A stretch of 15,824 bases of DNA from JAITWT01 sp964439605. GTDB taxonomy: Bacteria; Pseudomonadota; Gammaproteobacteria; Burkholderiales; Burkholderiaceae_C. A model generated the notes under the pieces. That model was not told the origin of the DNA. It searched no databases and saw nothing but the letters and a program-made list of their open reading frames with translations. The stretch is from NCBI GenBank assembly GCA_964439605.1, contig CAYTPC010000012.1:1-15824 (forward strand), written 5' to 3'. Shown piece by piece: positions 1 through 6,396 of the stretch (positions are counted from its first letter, which is position 1; each line of letters opens with the position of its first letter). The position numbers and the translations under genes are program-made.

Positions 1-252
1 TGCTGCGCCCGAAAACGGGCTGAAAGGGTCAAAACGGCCCTCAAAATCAACGGCAGGTGCTAAAAAATTGAGCATCTGAGCTCAGTTTGTGGTGACTGGC
101 TGGCTTTGATCACTCTGAACATCAATTGCTCAGAGGTTCCCTTGATGAGCAGGCTCGTTGATCGCAAAGCGATGATCAAGCGTGACCACGATCAGTCAAT
201 GAACCTGAAAACGCCAAGCCGAACTGCTGGGCGAGTGCACACCCAAGACTAT
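1..252. other. Left-edge region without a confident gene
   Basis: I see no supportable gene here. There are small palindromes: GCCCG-AAAA-CGGGC at 7-20, the perfect 10-bp palindrome CTGAGCTCAG at 76-85, and a CTCTGA/TCAGAG inverted repeat at 113-135. On the minus strand a frame beginning with ATG at 75 stays open to the window edge (25 codons, starting MLNFLAPAV). It has no clear ribosome binding site and I do not recognise it, so it could be the start of a truncated gene or chance. Base composition is lower in G+C than in the ilv genes further right. Confidence 0.3.
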
Positions 253-1077
253 TCACGACGCAGATCTTTCGATACCTGCAACCAACCCCCGCCTAACAAG
301 TGATTCCCATCCTTCTTCAGCACTGTCCGCGAACTCAAACAGTTTGAGATCATCGGCAGATATTGCCTGAAAATCCAGCAAAGCCTGAAAGTTGATAACT
401 TTCTTCCAGTAATCCTTGCCGAAGAGCACGATTGGAGCGGGTGGTACTTTTTGGGTTTGCTGTAGAGTCAGCAATTCAAATAGCTCGTCCAATGTTCCGA
501 AGCCCCCAGGGAAGACGGCAAGCGCCTTTGCCCGCATGGCAAAGTGCATCTTACGCATCGCAAAATAATGAAAACGAAAGTTGAGCTCCGGGGTAACAAA
601 TGGATTTGGCTTCTGCTCGTGTGGAAGAGTGATATTGAAACCTATGGTCGGAGCGCTGATGTCGTGGGCGCCTCGATTGGCTGCTTCCATGATCCCAGGC
701 CCTCCACCCGTTGCGATGACGTTGTCTCGCCACTGATGCTTCGGGGCAAAGGCGCCACCGCGTTCAGACACAATGCGCGCAAATTGACGGGCCATTTCGT
801 AATAGCGCGACCGCCGCATCATATTTTCCGCGATCTGGCGCTCCTCATCGGTTTTTGCATCATGAATCGCTTTCTCAGCCTGCTCTGACGACTGGATCCG
901 CGCCCCGCCAAAAACAACAACAGTTGATCGAATACCAAAATCCTTCAGCGCGAGATCAGCCTTGGAAAACTCCAGCGCAAACCGCATTGCTCGCATCTCG
1001 TCGCGCAGCAAGAAATCCGTATCTTCGATTGGAAGAAGAAAGCTTTTTGAATTTGAGCTGAAAAATTCATGACGCAT
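253..1077 (-). CDS. LOG-family (TIGR00730) Rossmann-fold protein, long form
   Basis: The protein has 274 residues and belongs to the LOG / 'lysine decarboxylase-like' family. Characterised members hydrolyse cytokinin nucleoside 5'-monophosphates to the free base and ribose 5-phosphate; the real substrate in most bacteria is unknown. Signature motifs are visible: GGGPGIMEAA at about residues 124-133, an Arg-Lys pair (R175, K176) in FAMRKMHF, and PGGFGTLDE at 190-198. It carries an N-terminal extension of about 50 residues compared with short LOG proteins such as the one at 8344-8910. I chose ATG 1077 because GGAG lies five bases upstream. A TTG at 1113 would add 12 residues but has poor spacing. 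The start overlaps the end of a small upstream frame (1067-1393), so the two may be translationally coupled. The G+C content looks lower than in the neighbours, consistent with acquisition. Family assignment is firm; function is inferred. Confidence 0.9.
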   Translation of the reverse strand: MRHEFFSSNSKSFLLPIEDTDFLLRDEMRAMRFALEFSKADLALKDFGIRSTVVVFGGARIQSSEQAEKAIHDAKTDEERQIAENMMRRSRYYEMARQFARIVSERGGAFAPKHQWRDNVIATGGGPGIMEAANRGAHDISAPTIGFNITLPHEQKPNPFVTPELNFRFHYFAMRKMHFAMRAKALAVFPGGFGTLDELFELLTLQQTQKVPPAPIVLFGKDYWKKVINFQALLDFQAISADDLKLFEFADSAEEGWESLVRRGLVAGIERSAS

Positions 1078-1393
1078 ATAAACTCCGCTGAAAATTCCAA
1101 GAGGCACCCGCAATTACCTCTGCCATTTCAGGTTTATAGACCGCAATGAACCGTGCTTGCGCTGCTCCGATGGTAGCCGTGACTCGCTTTGCCCATACGG
1201 GACTGCGAGAGCTGAGTGTCTCCATGACCGGTCGGCCTTCGGTTGGATCAACTCGTGCGCCATCGAAAAAAACCAGGGCGAGTACGTCGGCAAAAAAGGG
1301 GGACGCTCGCCGGGGATGAGCTTGTGTGAAAGGGGCTTGGTTGCCGTACACGCCGTACACGCCGGACGCTCCGTAACGCCCGCTGGCAAGCAT
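1067..1393 (-). CDS. Small open frame of doubtful status, probably a fusion remnant
   Basis: This is a 108-codon frame reading towards the LOG gene, ending in TGA 11 bases past that gene's ATG. The frame is actually open from about 1456. Its first part (MLASGRY and the codons just upstream) resembles a relaxase C-terminal segment (see 1373-1432). The remainder, including the stretch FFADVLALVFFDGARVDP, has an ordinary amino-acid composition but matches no family I know. It contains a short repeat, GVYGVYG, encoded by a GTACACGCC-type duplication near 1349-1368. It could be a chimera made when a mobile element was deleted, with translation feeding into the LOG gene, or simply chance. The overlapping frames at 1114-1434 and 1157-1552 look less protein-like. 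Confidence 0.25.
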   Translation of the reverse strand: MLASGRYGASGVYGVYGNQAPFTQAHPRRASPFFADVLALVFFDGARVDPTEGRPVMETLSSRSPVWAKRVTATIGAAQARFIAVYKPEMAEVIAGASWNFQRSLYAS

Positions 1394-1432
1394 CTTCGGG
1401 CGCCGGTAGATGCCGGCGATGCGCTGACCATC
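1373..1432 (-). pseudogene. Remnant of a DUF3363-type conjugative relaxase C-terminus
   Basis: Read on the minus strand, this 20-codon stretch encodes DGQRIAGIYRRPKMLASGRY. From memory it resembles the conserved C-terminal segment of VirD2-like/DUF3363 relaxases of integrative and conjugative elements, which have forms such as 'AGxYRRSVMLASGRYAML'. The similarity stops abruptly at the tyrosine, where the family would continue AMLDDGMGF. Upstream, the frame is closed by a TGA at 1457-1459. A frame shifted by one base (ending at 1431) carries GLVMASMRACG and may be the frameshifted continuation. This is recognition of a short motif only, so a chance resemblance remains possible. Confidence 0.4.
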
Positions 1433-1462
1433 ACCCGCAGGCCCGCATCGAGGCCATCACGA

Positions 1463-1490
1463 GCCCACCGCTGTGCTCGCTGCGGTGGGC
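1463..1490. other. Perfect 9-bp hairpin
   Basis: GCCCACCGC (1463-1471) is the exact reverse complement of GCGGTGGGC (1482-1490), with a 10-base loop. It lies 20 bp from a second perfect hairpin at 1510-1530, in the gap downstream of ilvC. There is no T-tract on either side. It may be part of the mobile-element remnant or a transcription-terminating or mRNA-stabilising structure. Confidence 0.6.
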
Positions 1491-1509
1491 CACCGGGCCA
1501 GTCACGCCG

Positions 1510-1530
1510 TCCCGCCAGCAGCTGGCGGGA
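1510..1530 (-). terminator. Strong hairpin downstream of ilvC, possible operon terminator
   Basis: TCCCGCCAG, loop CAG, CTGGCGGGA forms a perfect 9-bp GC-rich stem about 50 bases beyond the ilvC stop codon. The position suits the end of the ilvBHC transcript. No run of T follows on the minus strand, so it is not a textbook intrinsic terminator. It could instead protect the 3' end or terminate with help from Rho. Confidence 0.35.
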
Positions 1531-1579
1531 ACAGAGTAACTGCGGTTTCTAGGTTCAAAGACTCCAGGACGCGCCCTGC

Positions 1580-2596
1580 TCAATTGCGGCTTTGATCGAC
1601 GAGCTTGTTCTTTTTGATCCAAGGCATCATTGCGCGCAGCTTCTCGCCGACAACCTCAATAGGATGCTCGGCGGTCAGGCGGCGACGGCTGATGAGCGTG
1701 GGGGCGCCCGCGGCGTTTTCGAGCACGAAGCTCTTGGCGTATTCGCCAGTCTGGATGTCGTGCAGCGCCTTTTTCATTGCGCGCTTGCTCTCGTCGGTGA
1801 CGATCTTCGGCCCGGTCACGTACTCGCCGTATTCGGCGTTGTTCGAGATCGAGTAGTTCATGTTGCCGATACCGCCCTCATAGATCAGATCGATGATCAG
1901 CTTGAGCTCATGCAGACACTCGAAGTACGCCATCTCAGGCGCATACCCGGCCTCGACCAGGGTCTCGAAGCCGGCCTTGATCAATTCAACGGTACCGCCG
2001 CACAGCACGGCCTGCTCACCGAACAGATCGGTTTCGGTTTCTTCGCGGAAAGTGGTTTCGATGATGCCGGCCTTGCCGCCGCCATCGGCCACCGCGTAGC
2101 TCAACGCGAGGTCTCGCGCCTTGCCCGATTGATCCTGGTGCACGGCGATCAGGTGCGGCACGCCGCCGCCCTGGACGTAGGTGTTGCGCACCGTATGGCC
2201 CGGCGCCTTGGGCGCGACCATCCACACGTCCAGATCGGCGCGCGGCTGCACGAAGCCGTAGTGCACGTTGAAACCATGCGCGAACACGAGCGAAGCGCCC
2301 TGCTTGATGTTGGGCGCGATATCGTTTTTGTAAACGTTGGCGATCTGCTCGTCGGGCAGCAGAACCATGACGACGTCGGCCGCCTTGACGGCTTCGGCCA
2401 CCTCGGCCACCTTCAAACCGGCTTTTTCAACTTTGGGCCAGGAAGCGCCGCCCTTGCGCAGGCCGACGATCACCTTGACACCGCTGTCGTTGAGATTCTG
2501 CGCGTGCGCGTGGCCCTGGCTGCCGTAGCCGATGATGGCAACCGTTTTGCCCTTGATCAGGCTCAGGTCGGCGTCCTTGTCGTAATAAACCTTCAT
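1580..2596 (-). CDS. ilvC: Ketol-acid reductoisomerase (NADP+), class I
   Basis: IlvC converts 2-acetolactate and 2-aceto-2-hydroxybutyrate to the dihydroxy-acids in valine, leucine and isoleucine synthesis, using NADPH and Mg2+ in the cytosol. The 338-residue length is exactly that of the short class I enzyme. The NADPH-binding GYGSQG lies at residues 23-28. Metal and catalytic residues are at their usual places: D190 and E194 in TDLFGEQ, E226 and E230 in ECLHE, plus H108 in AHGFN and S251. ATG 2596 is chosen because AAGGAG lies four bases upstream and MKVYYDKDAD is the family's normal start. An upstream in-frame ATG at 2749 would run into ilvH and is rejected. It is the last gene of the ilvB-ilvH-ilvC operon, 43 bp after ilvH. 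In many Burkholderiales psd-pssA-leuA follow ilvC; here a mobile-element scar follows instead. Confidence 0.98.
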   Translation of the reverse strand: MKVYYDKDADLSLIKGKTVAIIGYGSQGHAHAQNLNDSGVKVIVGLRKGGASWPKVEKAGLKVAEVAEAVKAADVVMVLLPDEQIANVYKNDIAPNIKQGASLVFAHGFNVHYGFVQPRADLDVWMVAPKAPGHTVRNTYVQGGGVPHLIAVHQDQSGKARDLALSYAVADGGGKAGIIETTFREETETDLFGEQAVLCGGTVELIKAGFETLVEAGYAPEMAYFECLHELKLIIDLIYEGGIGNMNYSISNNAEYGEYVTGPKIVTDESKRAMKKALHDIQTGEYAKSFVLENAAGAPTLISRRRLTAEHPIEVVGEKLRAMMPWIKKNKLVDQSRN

Positions 2597-2639
2597 GGTG
2601 CTCCTTCGTGGATTCGTTGGTATAAAAAAATTCAAAAGA

Positions 2640-3137
2640 TCAGACGCGCAGGATGCGCTCGCCACGCCCGATACCGCTCGAACCGGTACGTACCGTTTCG
2701 AGAATTGCCGTGCGATCGATGGCTTGCAGGAATGCATCGTTCTTGCCATGATCGCCAGTCAGTTCGATGGTGTAGCTCTTTTCGGTGACGTCAATGATAT
2801 GACCGCGAAAAATGTCGGCCATGCGCTTCATTTCTTCACGCTCCTTGCCGATCGCGCGCACCTTGACCATCATGAGCTCGCGCTCGATGTAGGCGCCTTC
2901 GGTAAGGTCGACCACCTTCACGACCTCGATCAGGCGATTCAGGTGTTTGGTGATCTGTTCAATGATGTCGTCCGAACCGGTGGTCGGGATGGTCATGCGC
3001 GAGAGACTCGGGTCCTCGGTGGGGGCGACGGTGAGCGACTCGATGTTGTAGCCCCGCGCTGAAAACAGCCCAACCACGCGCGAGAGTGCGCCAGGTTCGT
3101 TTTCCAATAAGACGGCAATGATGTGTTTCATGATCAT
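2640..3137 (-). CDS. ilvH: Acetolactate synthase small (regulatory) subunit
   Basis: The protein has 165 residues. It is the regulatory subunit of acetohydroxyacid synthase: it stimulates the large subunit and binds valine for feedback inhibition. The N-terminal ACT domain (about residues 4-78) begins with the typical HIIAVLLENEPGALSRVVG and GYNIESLTV. The second, ferredoxin-like half contains ELMMVKV and a C-terminal segment ending in GERILRV. ATG 3137 has GAGG about eight bases upstream. ATG 3131 (MKHIIAV) is the start often annotated in relatives but is spaced worse from that site. A 154-bp gap separates it from ilvB upstream, unusually long inside an ilv operon, and I see no clear second promoter there. 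ilvC follows after 43 bp. Confidence 0.97.
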   Translation of the reverse strand: MIMKHIIAVLLENEPGALSRVVGLFSARGYNIESLTVAPTEDPSLSRMTIPTTGSDDIIEQITKHLNRLIEVVKVVDLTEGAYIERELMMVKVRAIGKEREEMKRMADIFRGHIIDVTEKSYTIELTGDHGKNDAFLQAIDRTAILETVRTGSSGIGRGERILRV

Positions 3138-3291
3138 GTGCGATTCCTCTTTTCGCTACGGCCTGCACGCTGCACACAGAGGACTGCGCTTGACTGCGGC
3201 CGGTTTCTCCGCCCTCCCCCACTCACGGTAATGCGCGGGTTCGGCGGGCAATAGATTCATCGAAAGTTAAAGAAAAAAAACGCCTCGGATC

Positions 3292-5067
3292 TCAGAGATC
3301 CTCGACACCCATGAGCATTTCAGTTAGTCCCTTGCCGGCCTGCACCATCGGGAACACGTTCTCGGTGGGGTCGGTCCGGAAATCAAGAAACACCGTTCGG
3401 TCTTTGAGCTTGCGCGCCTCGCGCAACGCCGGTTCCACGTCCTGCGGCCGGTCGATCAGCATGCCCACGTGACCATAAGCCTCGGCCAGCTTGACGAAAT
3501 TGGGAAGCGCATCCATGTAGGAGTGACTGTAGCGACCCGAATATTCGATTTCCTGCCACTGACGCACCATGCCGAGGTAGCGGTTGTTCAACGAACAGAT
3601 CTTGATCGGCGTGTTGTATTGCAGACAGGTCGAAAGCTCCTGGATGCACATCTGCACCGAGCCTTCGCCCGTGATGCAAAACACTTCCGACTCCGGCTTG
3701 GCCAGCTTGATGCCCATCGCATAGGGAATCCCCACGCCCATCGTGCCCAGGCCACCGGAGTTGATCCAGCGGCGCGGCTCATCGAAGCGGTAGTACTGTG
3801 CGGCCCACATTTGATGCTGGCCGACGTCGGAAGTGATGTAAACATCGTCGTTCCGAGTCATGTCCCAGAGCGTCTCGACGACGTACTGAGGCTTGATGAC
3901 TTCGTGGTTGCCGCGGTCATAGTTGAGGCAATCACGCGCACGCCAGGCTTCGATGGTCTTCCACCACTCGGCCAGTGCGCCGGCATCCGGACGGGCATCG
4001 GTTTCGCGGATGATCGAGATCAGGTCGGACAGCACTTCCTTCACGTCGCCGACGATCGGCACATCGACCTTCACGCGCTTGGAAATACTCGACGGATCGA
4101 TATCGATGTGGATGATCTTGCGCTCGTTCTGCGCGAAATGCTTCGGATTGCCGATCACCCGATCATCAAAGCGCGCCCCGACAGCCAACAGCACGTCACA
4201 ATTCTGCATCGCATTATTGGCTTCGAGCGTGCCGTGCATGCCGAGCATGCCCAGAAACTTGCGATCACTCGCCGGGTAAGCGCCCAGCCCCATCAACGTA
4301 TGGGTGACCGGATAGCCAAGCATGTCCACCAGCGTGCGCAACTCCGCCGTGGCGTTGCTCAACAGCACGCCGCCGCCGGTGTAGATATAAGGCCGCTTGG
4401 CCGCCAACAGCAATTGCAGCGCCTTGCGGATCTGCCCGCTGTGGCCCTTGCGCACCGGGTTGTACGAGCGCATCTCGATCTGCTCTGGATAACCCGTGTA
4501 GCGCGTCTTTTTGAGCGATATGTCCTTCGGAATGTCGACCACCACCGGGCCCGGGCGGCCCGAGCGCGCAACGTGAAAAGCCTTCTTCAGCGTCAGCACC
4601 AGGTCTTTCGTGTCCTTGACCAGAAAGTTGTGCTTGACGATCGGGCGCGTAATACCCACGGTATCGCATTCCTGGAAGGCATCCTGGCCGATGGCCGGAG
4701 TCGATACCTGACCCGAGATGATGACCATCGGGATGCTGTCCATATAGGCCGTGGCAATACCGGTCACCGCGTTGGTCAGGCCGGGGCCGGAAGTCACCAG
4801 CGCCACGCCGACGTCGCCCGTTGCGCGGGCGTAGCCGTCGGCGGCATGCACGGCCGCCTGCTCATGGCGCACCAGGACGTGCTGAATGCTGTCTTGCTTA
4901 TAGAGCGCGTCGTAAATGTAAAGTACCGCGCCGCCCGGGTAGCCCCAGATGTAGCGCACTCCTTCGGCCTGCAGTGCCTTGACCAGCACTTCGGCGCCCA
5001 TGAGTTCTTGATATTGGCTGGCATCCGCGGCGTCCGCATAGCTGCCCTGTGTTTTGGAGATTTTCAT
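3292..5067 (-). CDS. ilvB: Acetolactate synthase large (catalytic) subunit
   Basis: This is the thiamine-diphosphate- and FAD-dependent large subunit of AHAS. It condenses pyruvate with pyruvate or 2-oxobutyrate, the committed step of branched-chain amino acid synthesis. It has 591 residues in the usual three-domain order: PYR domain (about 22-190) with catalytic Glu69 in VRHEQAAVHAADGYARA; central FAD-associated domain (about 210-345) with DVLLAVGARFDDRV; and PP domain (about 395-565). The TPP/Mg motif begins GEGS (467-470), in place of the more common GDGS, and ends in Asn494-Asn495. GEGS is, as I recall, a known variant in betaproteobacterial AHAS. ATG 5067 is preceded by AAGG at suitable spacing. 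It is the first gene of ilvB-ilvH-ilvC and is divergent from the sigma-factor operon across a 339-bp region. Confidence 0.97.
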   Translation of the reverse strand: MKISKTQGSYADAADASQYQELMGAEVLVKALQAEGVRYIWGYPGGAVLYIYDALYKQDSIQHVLVRHEQAAVHAADGYARATGDVGVALVTSGPGLTNAVTGIATAYMDSIPMVIISGQVSTPAIGQDAFQECDTVGITRPIVKHNFLVKDTKDLVLTLKKAFHVARSGRPGPVVVDIPKDISLKKTRYTGYPEQIEMRSYNPVRKGHSGQIRKALQLLLAAKRPYIYTGGGVLLSNATAELRTLVDMLGYPVTHTLMGLGAYPASDRKFLGMLGMHGTLEANNAMQNCDVLLAVGARFDDRVIGNPKHFAQNERKIIHIDIDPSSISKRVKVDVPIVGDVKEVLSDLISIIRETDARPDAGALAEWWKTIEAWRARDCLNYDRGNHEVIKPQYVVETLWDMTRNDDVYITSDVGQHQMWAAQYYRFDEPRRWINSGGLGTMGVGIPYAMGIKLAKPESEVFCITGEGSVQMCIQELSTCLQYNTPIKICSLNNRYLGMVRQWQEIEYSGRYSHSYMDALPNFVKLAEAYGHVGMLIDRPQDVEPALREARKLKDRTVFLDFRTDPTENVFPMVQAGKGLTEMLMGVEDL

Positions 5068-5142
5068 GATGAACCTTCGCGTTTCCGAAAACGAAAAACC
5101 TTGGGTGCCCCTTCGCCAGCTCTTTTGAAGCCACGTCAGGAC

Positions 5143-5241
5143 TTAAGGCCAAAGCCATAGGCAGATTACTTTCATCCACCGGACCGTGACCCGTTTGCCT
5201 TTTTGAATTGCAACGTGGATTATGACACTGTTGGCTGTCAT
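5143..5241 (-). CDS. Candidate ilv leader peptide (32 codons)
   Basis: Upstream of ilvB a short frame begins MTANSVIIHVAI and ends MKVICLWLWP, stopping at TAA 5143, 75 bp before the ilvB ATG. Eleven of 32 residues are Val, Ile or Leu, including the runs VII and VI, and several use rarer codons (ATA, GTA, CTA). This is the kind of composition seen in attenuation leader peptides of branched-chain operons. Against it: there is no recognisable Shine-Dalgarno sequence before its ATG, and I found no strong terminator hairpin followed by T's between it and ilvB. The stretch GGTTTTTCG occurs without a convincing stem. Confidence 0.18.
   Translation of the reverse strand: MTANSVIIHVAIQKGKRVTVRWMKVICLWLWP
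5223..5240. promoter_or_regulatory. Inverted repeat TGACA-N8-TGTCA upstream of ilvB
   Basis: TGACA (5223-5227) and TGTCA (5236-5240) are exact inverted copies separated by eight bases, a spacing compatible with a dimeric regulator. It lies about 155 bp upstream of ilvB and about 165 bp upstream of the sigma-factor start, overlapping the CATAAT candidate -10. With only five bases per arm, chance occurrence is quite possible. Confidence 0.2.
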
Positions 5242-5352
5242 TTTGATATCTGTCTGACGCTTGTTTGCCGTTTCTTCGGTGGCGAAGACCCGTCAGCCCG
5301 TTGCGGCAGGGCATAATTTGCCAACAGAAACGTCCTGCTCGGGCTTTCGTTT

Positions 5353-5376
5353 TCATCCAAGACCTCATCCAAGACC
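5353..5376. repeat. Exact tandem duplication of a 12-bp unit
   Basis: TCATCCAAGACC occurs twice head to tail (5353-5364 and 5365-5376), 30 bp upstream of the sigma-factor TTG start. The unit is a multiple of three and lies in the open frame leading into the sigma factor, but no standard start codon precedes it in that frame after the TAA at 5314-5316. It is therefore more likely untranslated or promoter sequence. It probably arose by replication slippage. Confidence 0.85.
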
Positions 5377-5406
5377 CACTCGCAGGCGCCTGCGCCCCTC
5401 TTTCGT

Positions 5407-5976
5407 TTGGCCACCGAGCAAGAACTATCCAACTTCCTCAAGAGCGTGGAGCGGCGTGCCTTCAAGCGGGCGGCATATCACGTGCGAGACGACGAAGCGG
5501 CACTGGACATCGTGCAAGACGCCATGATGAAATTGGCCGAGCACTATGGCGACAAGCCTGCGGACGAGTTGCCGCTGCTGTTCCAGCGCATTCTGTCGAA
5601 CTGCATACTTGACTGGTTCCGTCGGGAAAAAACGCGTCAGGCACTGTTCTCGAATCTCAGTCATTTCGACTCTATCGGGAATGAAGAAGGCGATTTCGAC
5701 CCGCTCGAGGTTCCGGCCCCCGGCACTGAACTCTGGCAAACCGAAAACCCCGAGACCTTTGCCGAACGGGCCCAGACACTGCGTCAGATCGAGCAGGAGA
5801 TCGCCGCCCTGCCGAGCCGTCAACGGGAAGCTTTCCTGCTGCGTTATTGGGAGGAGATGAACGTCGCGGAGACGGCCGCTGCGATGGGATGCTCCGAAAG
5901 CAGCGTCAAGGTCCACTGTTTCCGCGCCGTCCATACCCTGAGCCAGGCACTCCAAACGAAGGCAATTCAACCATGA
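5407..5976 (+). CDS. RNA polymerase sigma factor, sigma-70 family (ECF-like)
   Basis: The protein has 189 residues with only sigma regions 2 and 4, as in extracytoplasmic-function factors. Region 2 spans about residues 15-85 and includes DDEAALDIVQDAMMKLAEHY and the -10-recognition part ILSNCILDWFRREKTR. Region 4 (about 130-183) contains LPSRQREAFLLRYWEEM and the helix-turn-helix AETAAAMGCSESSVKVH. TTG 5407 is the only standard start in the open frame before the domain and gives the N-terminus MATEQELSNFLKSVERRAFK that I expect for this family. No good ribosome binding site is visible. It is the first gene of a five-gene cluster, and its TGA overlaps the ATG of the DUF3619 gene (ATGA). No classical zinc-finger anti-sigma gene is adjacent. 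The regulon is unknown. Confidence 0.92.
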   Translation: MATEQELSNFLKSVERRAFKRAAYHVRDDEAALDIVQDAMMKLAEHYGDKPADELPLLFQRILSNCILDWFRREKTRQALFSNLSHFDSIGNEEGDFDPLEVPAPGTELWQTENPETFAERAQTLRQIEQEIAALPSRQREAFLLRYWEEMNVAETAAAMGCSESSVKVHCFRAVHTLSQALQTKAIQP

Positions 5977-6395
5977 GCACATCGGTTTCGACCCCAAGCG
6001 CTGATTTCGAAGCACGCTTTGGCCAGCAGATTGCGGCGCATTTGTCCGCCGGAACCCAGGAACTTCCGCATGACATCACCGAACGCCTGCGCGCCGCGCG
6101 TGTCCAGGCGGTGGCGCGGCGCAAGGTGGTCCGGGTGCAAGGCGCGCCCGCCGTGGTAAAGAATGGCGGCACGGCCGCTGCGCTGGGCGGCTGGTGGATT
6201 CGAATGGGCTCCCTCGTTCCGTTGGTGGCGCTGGTACTGGGATTGGTGCTCATCAACTGGCAGCAAGACGATCGCCAGATCACTGAACTGGCCGAAGTCG
6301 ACGCGGCACTGCTGAGCAGCGATCTGCCGCCAGCCGCATATACCGACCCCGGCTTTACCCAGTTCCTCAAAGCTCAAAACCCGTCTGTTCAGTGA
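5973..6395 (+). CDS. DUF3619 single-pass membrane protein, possible anti-sigma factor
   Basis: The protein has 140 residues. The first 75 or so are hydrophilic with an amphipathic, Arg/Ala-rich segment (35-55). A single membrane helix follows at about 78-96 (SLVPLVALVLGLVLINW), then a short acidic tail with ELAEVDAALLSSDLPPAAY, which I recognise as the DUF3619 signature. The start ATG overlaps the sigma-factor stop and has GAAGG ten bases upstream. Co-translation with a sigma factor and the topology (cytoplasmic N-domain, one helix, short outer tail) are those of membrane anti-sigma factors. That role is my inference; the family has no established function that I know of. The next gene starts one base after this stop. 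Confidence 0.88.
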   Translation: MSTSVSTPSADFEARFGQQIAAHLSAGTQELPHDITERLRAARVQAVARRKVVRVQGAPAVVKNGGTAAALGGWWIRMGSLVPLVALVLGLVLINWQQDDRQITELAEVDAALLSSDLPPAAYTDPGFTQFLKAQNPSVQ

Positions 6396-6396
6396 G

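Larger units (their letters stand above)
5068..5406. promoter_or_regulatory. Divergent regulatory region between ilvB and the sigma-factor operon
   Basis: This 339-bp gap must contain the promoter of the ilvBHC operon on the minus strand and probably that of the sigma-factor operon on the plus strand. It is noticeably more A+T-rich than the genes. On the minus strand a CATAAT hexamer (5219-5224) could be a -10 element but lacks a good -35 at 17 bp. On the plus strand another CATAAT (5312-5317) likewise lacks a -35. A hairpin CGTTT-CCGA-AAACG (5079-5092) sits close to the ilvB ribosome binding site. Other contents (leader frame, inverted repeat, tandem repeat) are listed separately. No promoter can be assigned with certainty. 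Confidence 0.5.

Noticed and set aside
1300..1330. CTCATCCCCGGCGAGCG-like sequence resembling a type I-E CRISPR repeat
   Set aside because: Only one degenerate copy, no regularly spaced second copy and no cas genes.
1592..2788. 398-codon open frame on the plus strand opposite ilvC
   Set aside because: It is antisense to a fully conserved ilvC, its translation is His/Asp/Arg/Leu-rich without family features, and long antisense frames are expected in GC-rich genes.
3292..5067. GEGS instead of GDGS in the TPP motif of IlvB, considered as a sign of inactivation
   Set aside because: Glu can fill the same metal-binding role, I recall the same variant in other betaproteobacterial AHAS, and all other catalytic residues are intact.
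3469..5160. 563-codon open frame on the plus strand opposite ilvB
   Set aside because: It mirrors codon-position bias of ilvB and has no recognisable domain.
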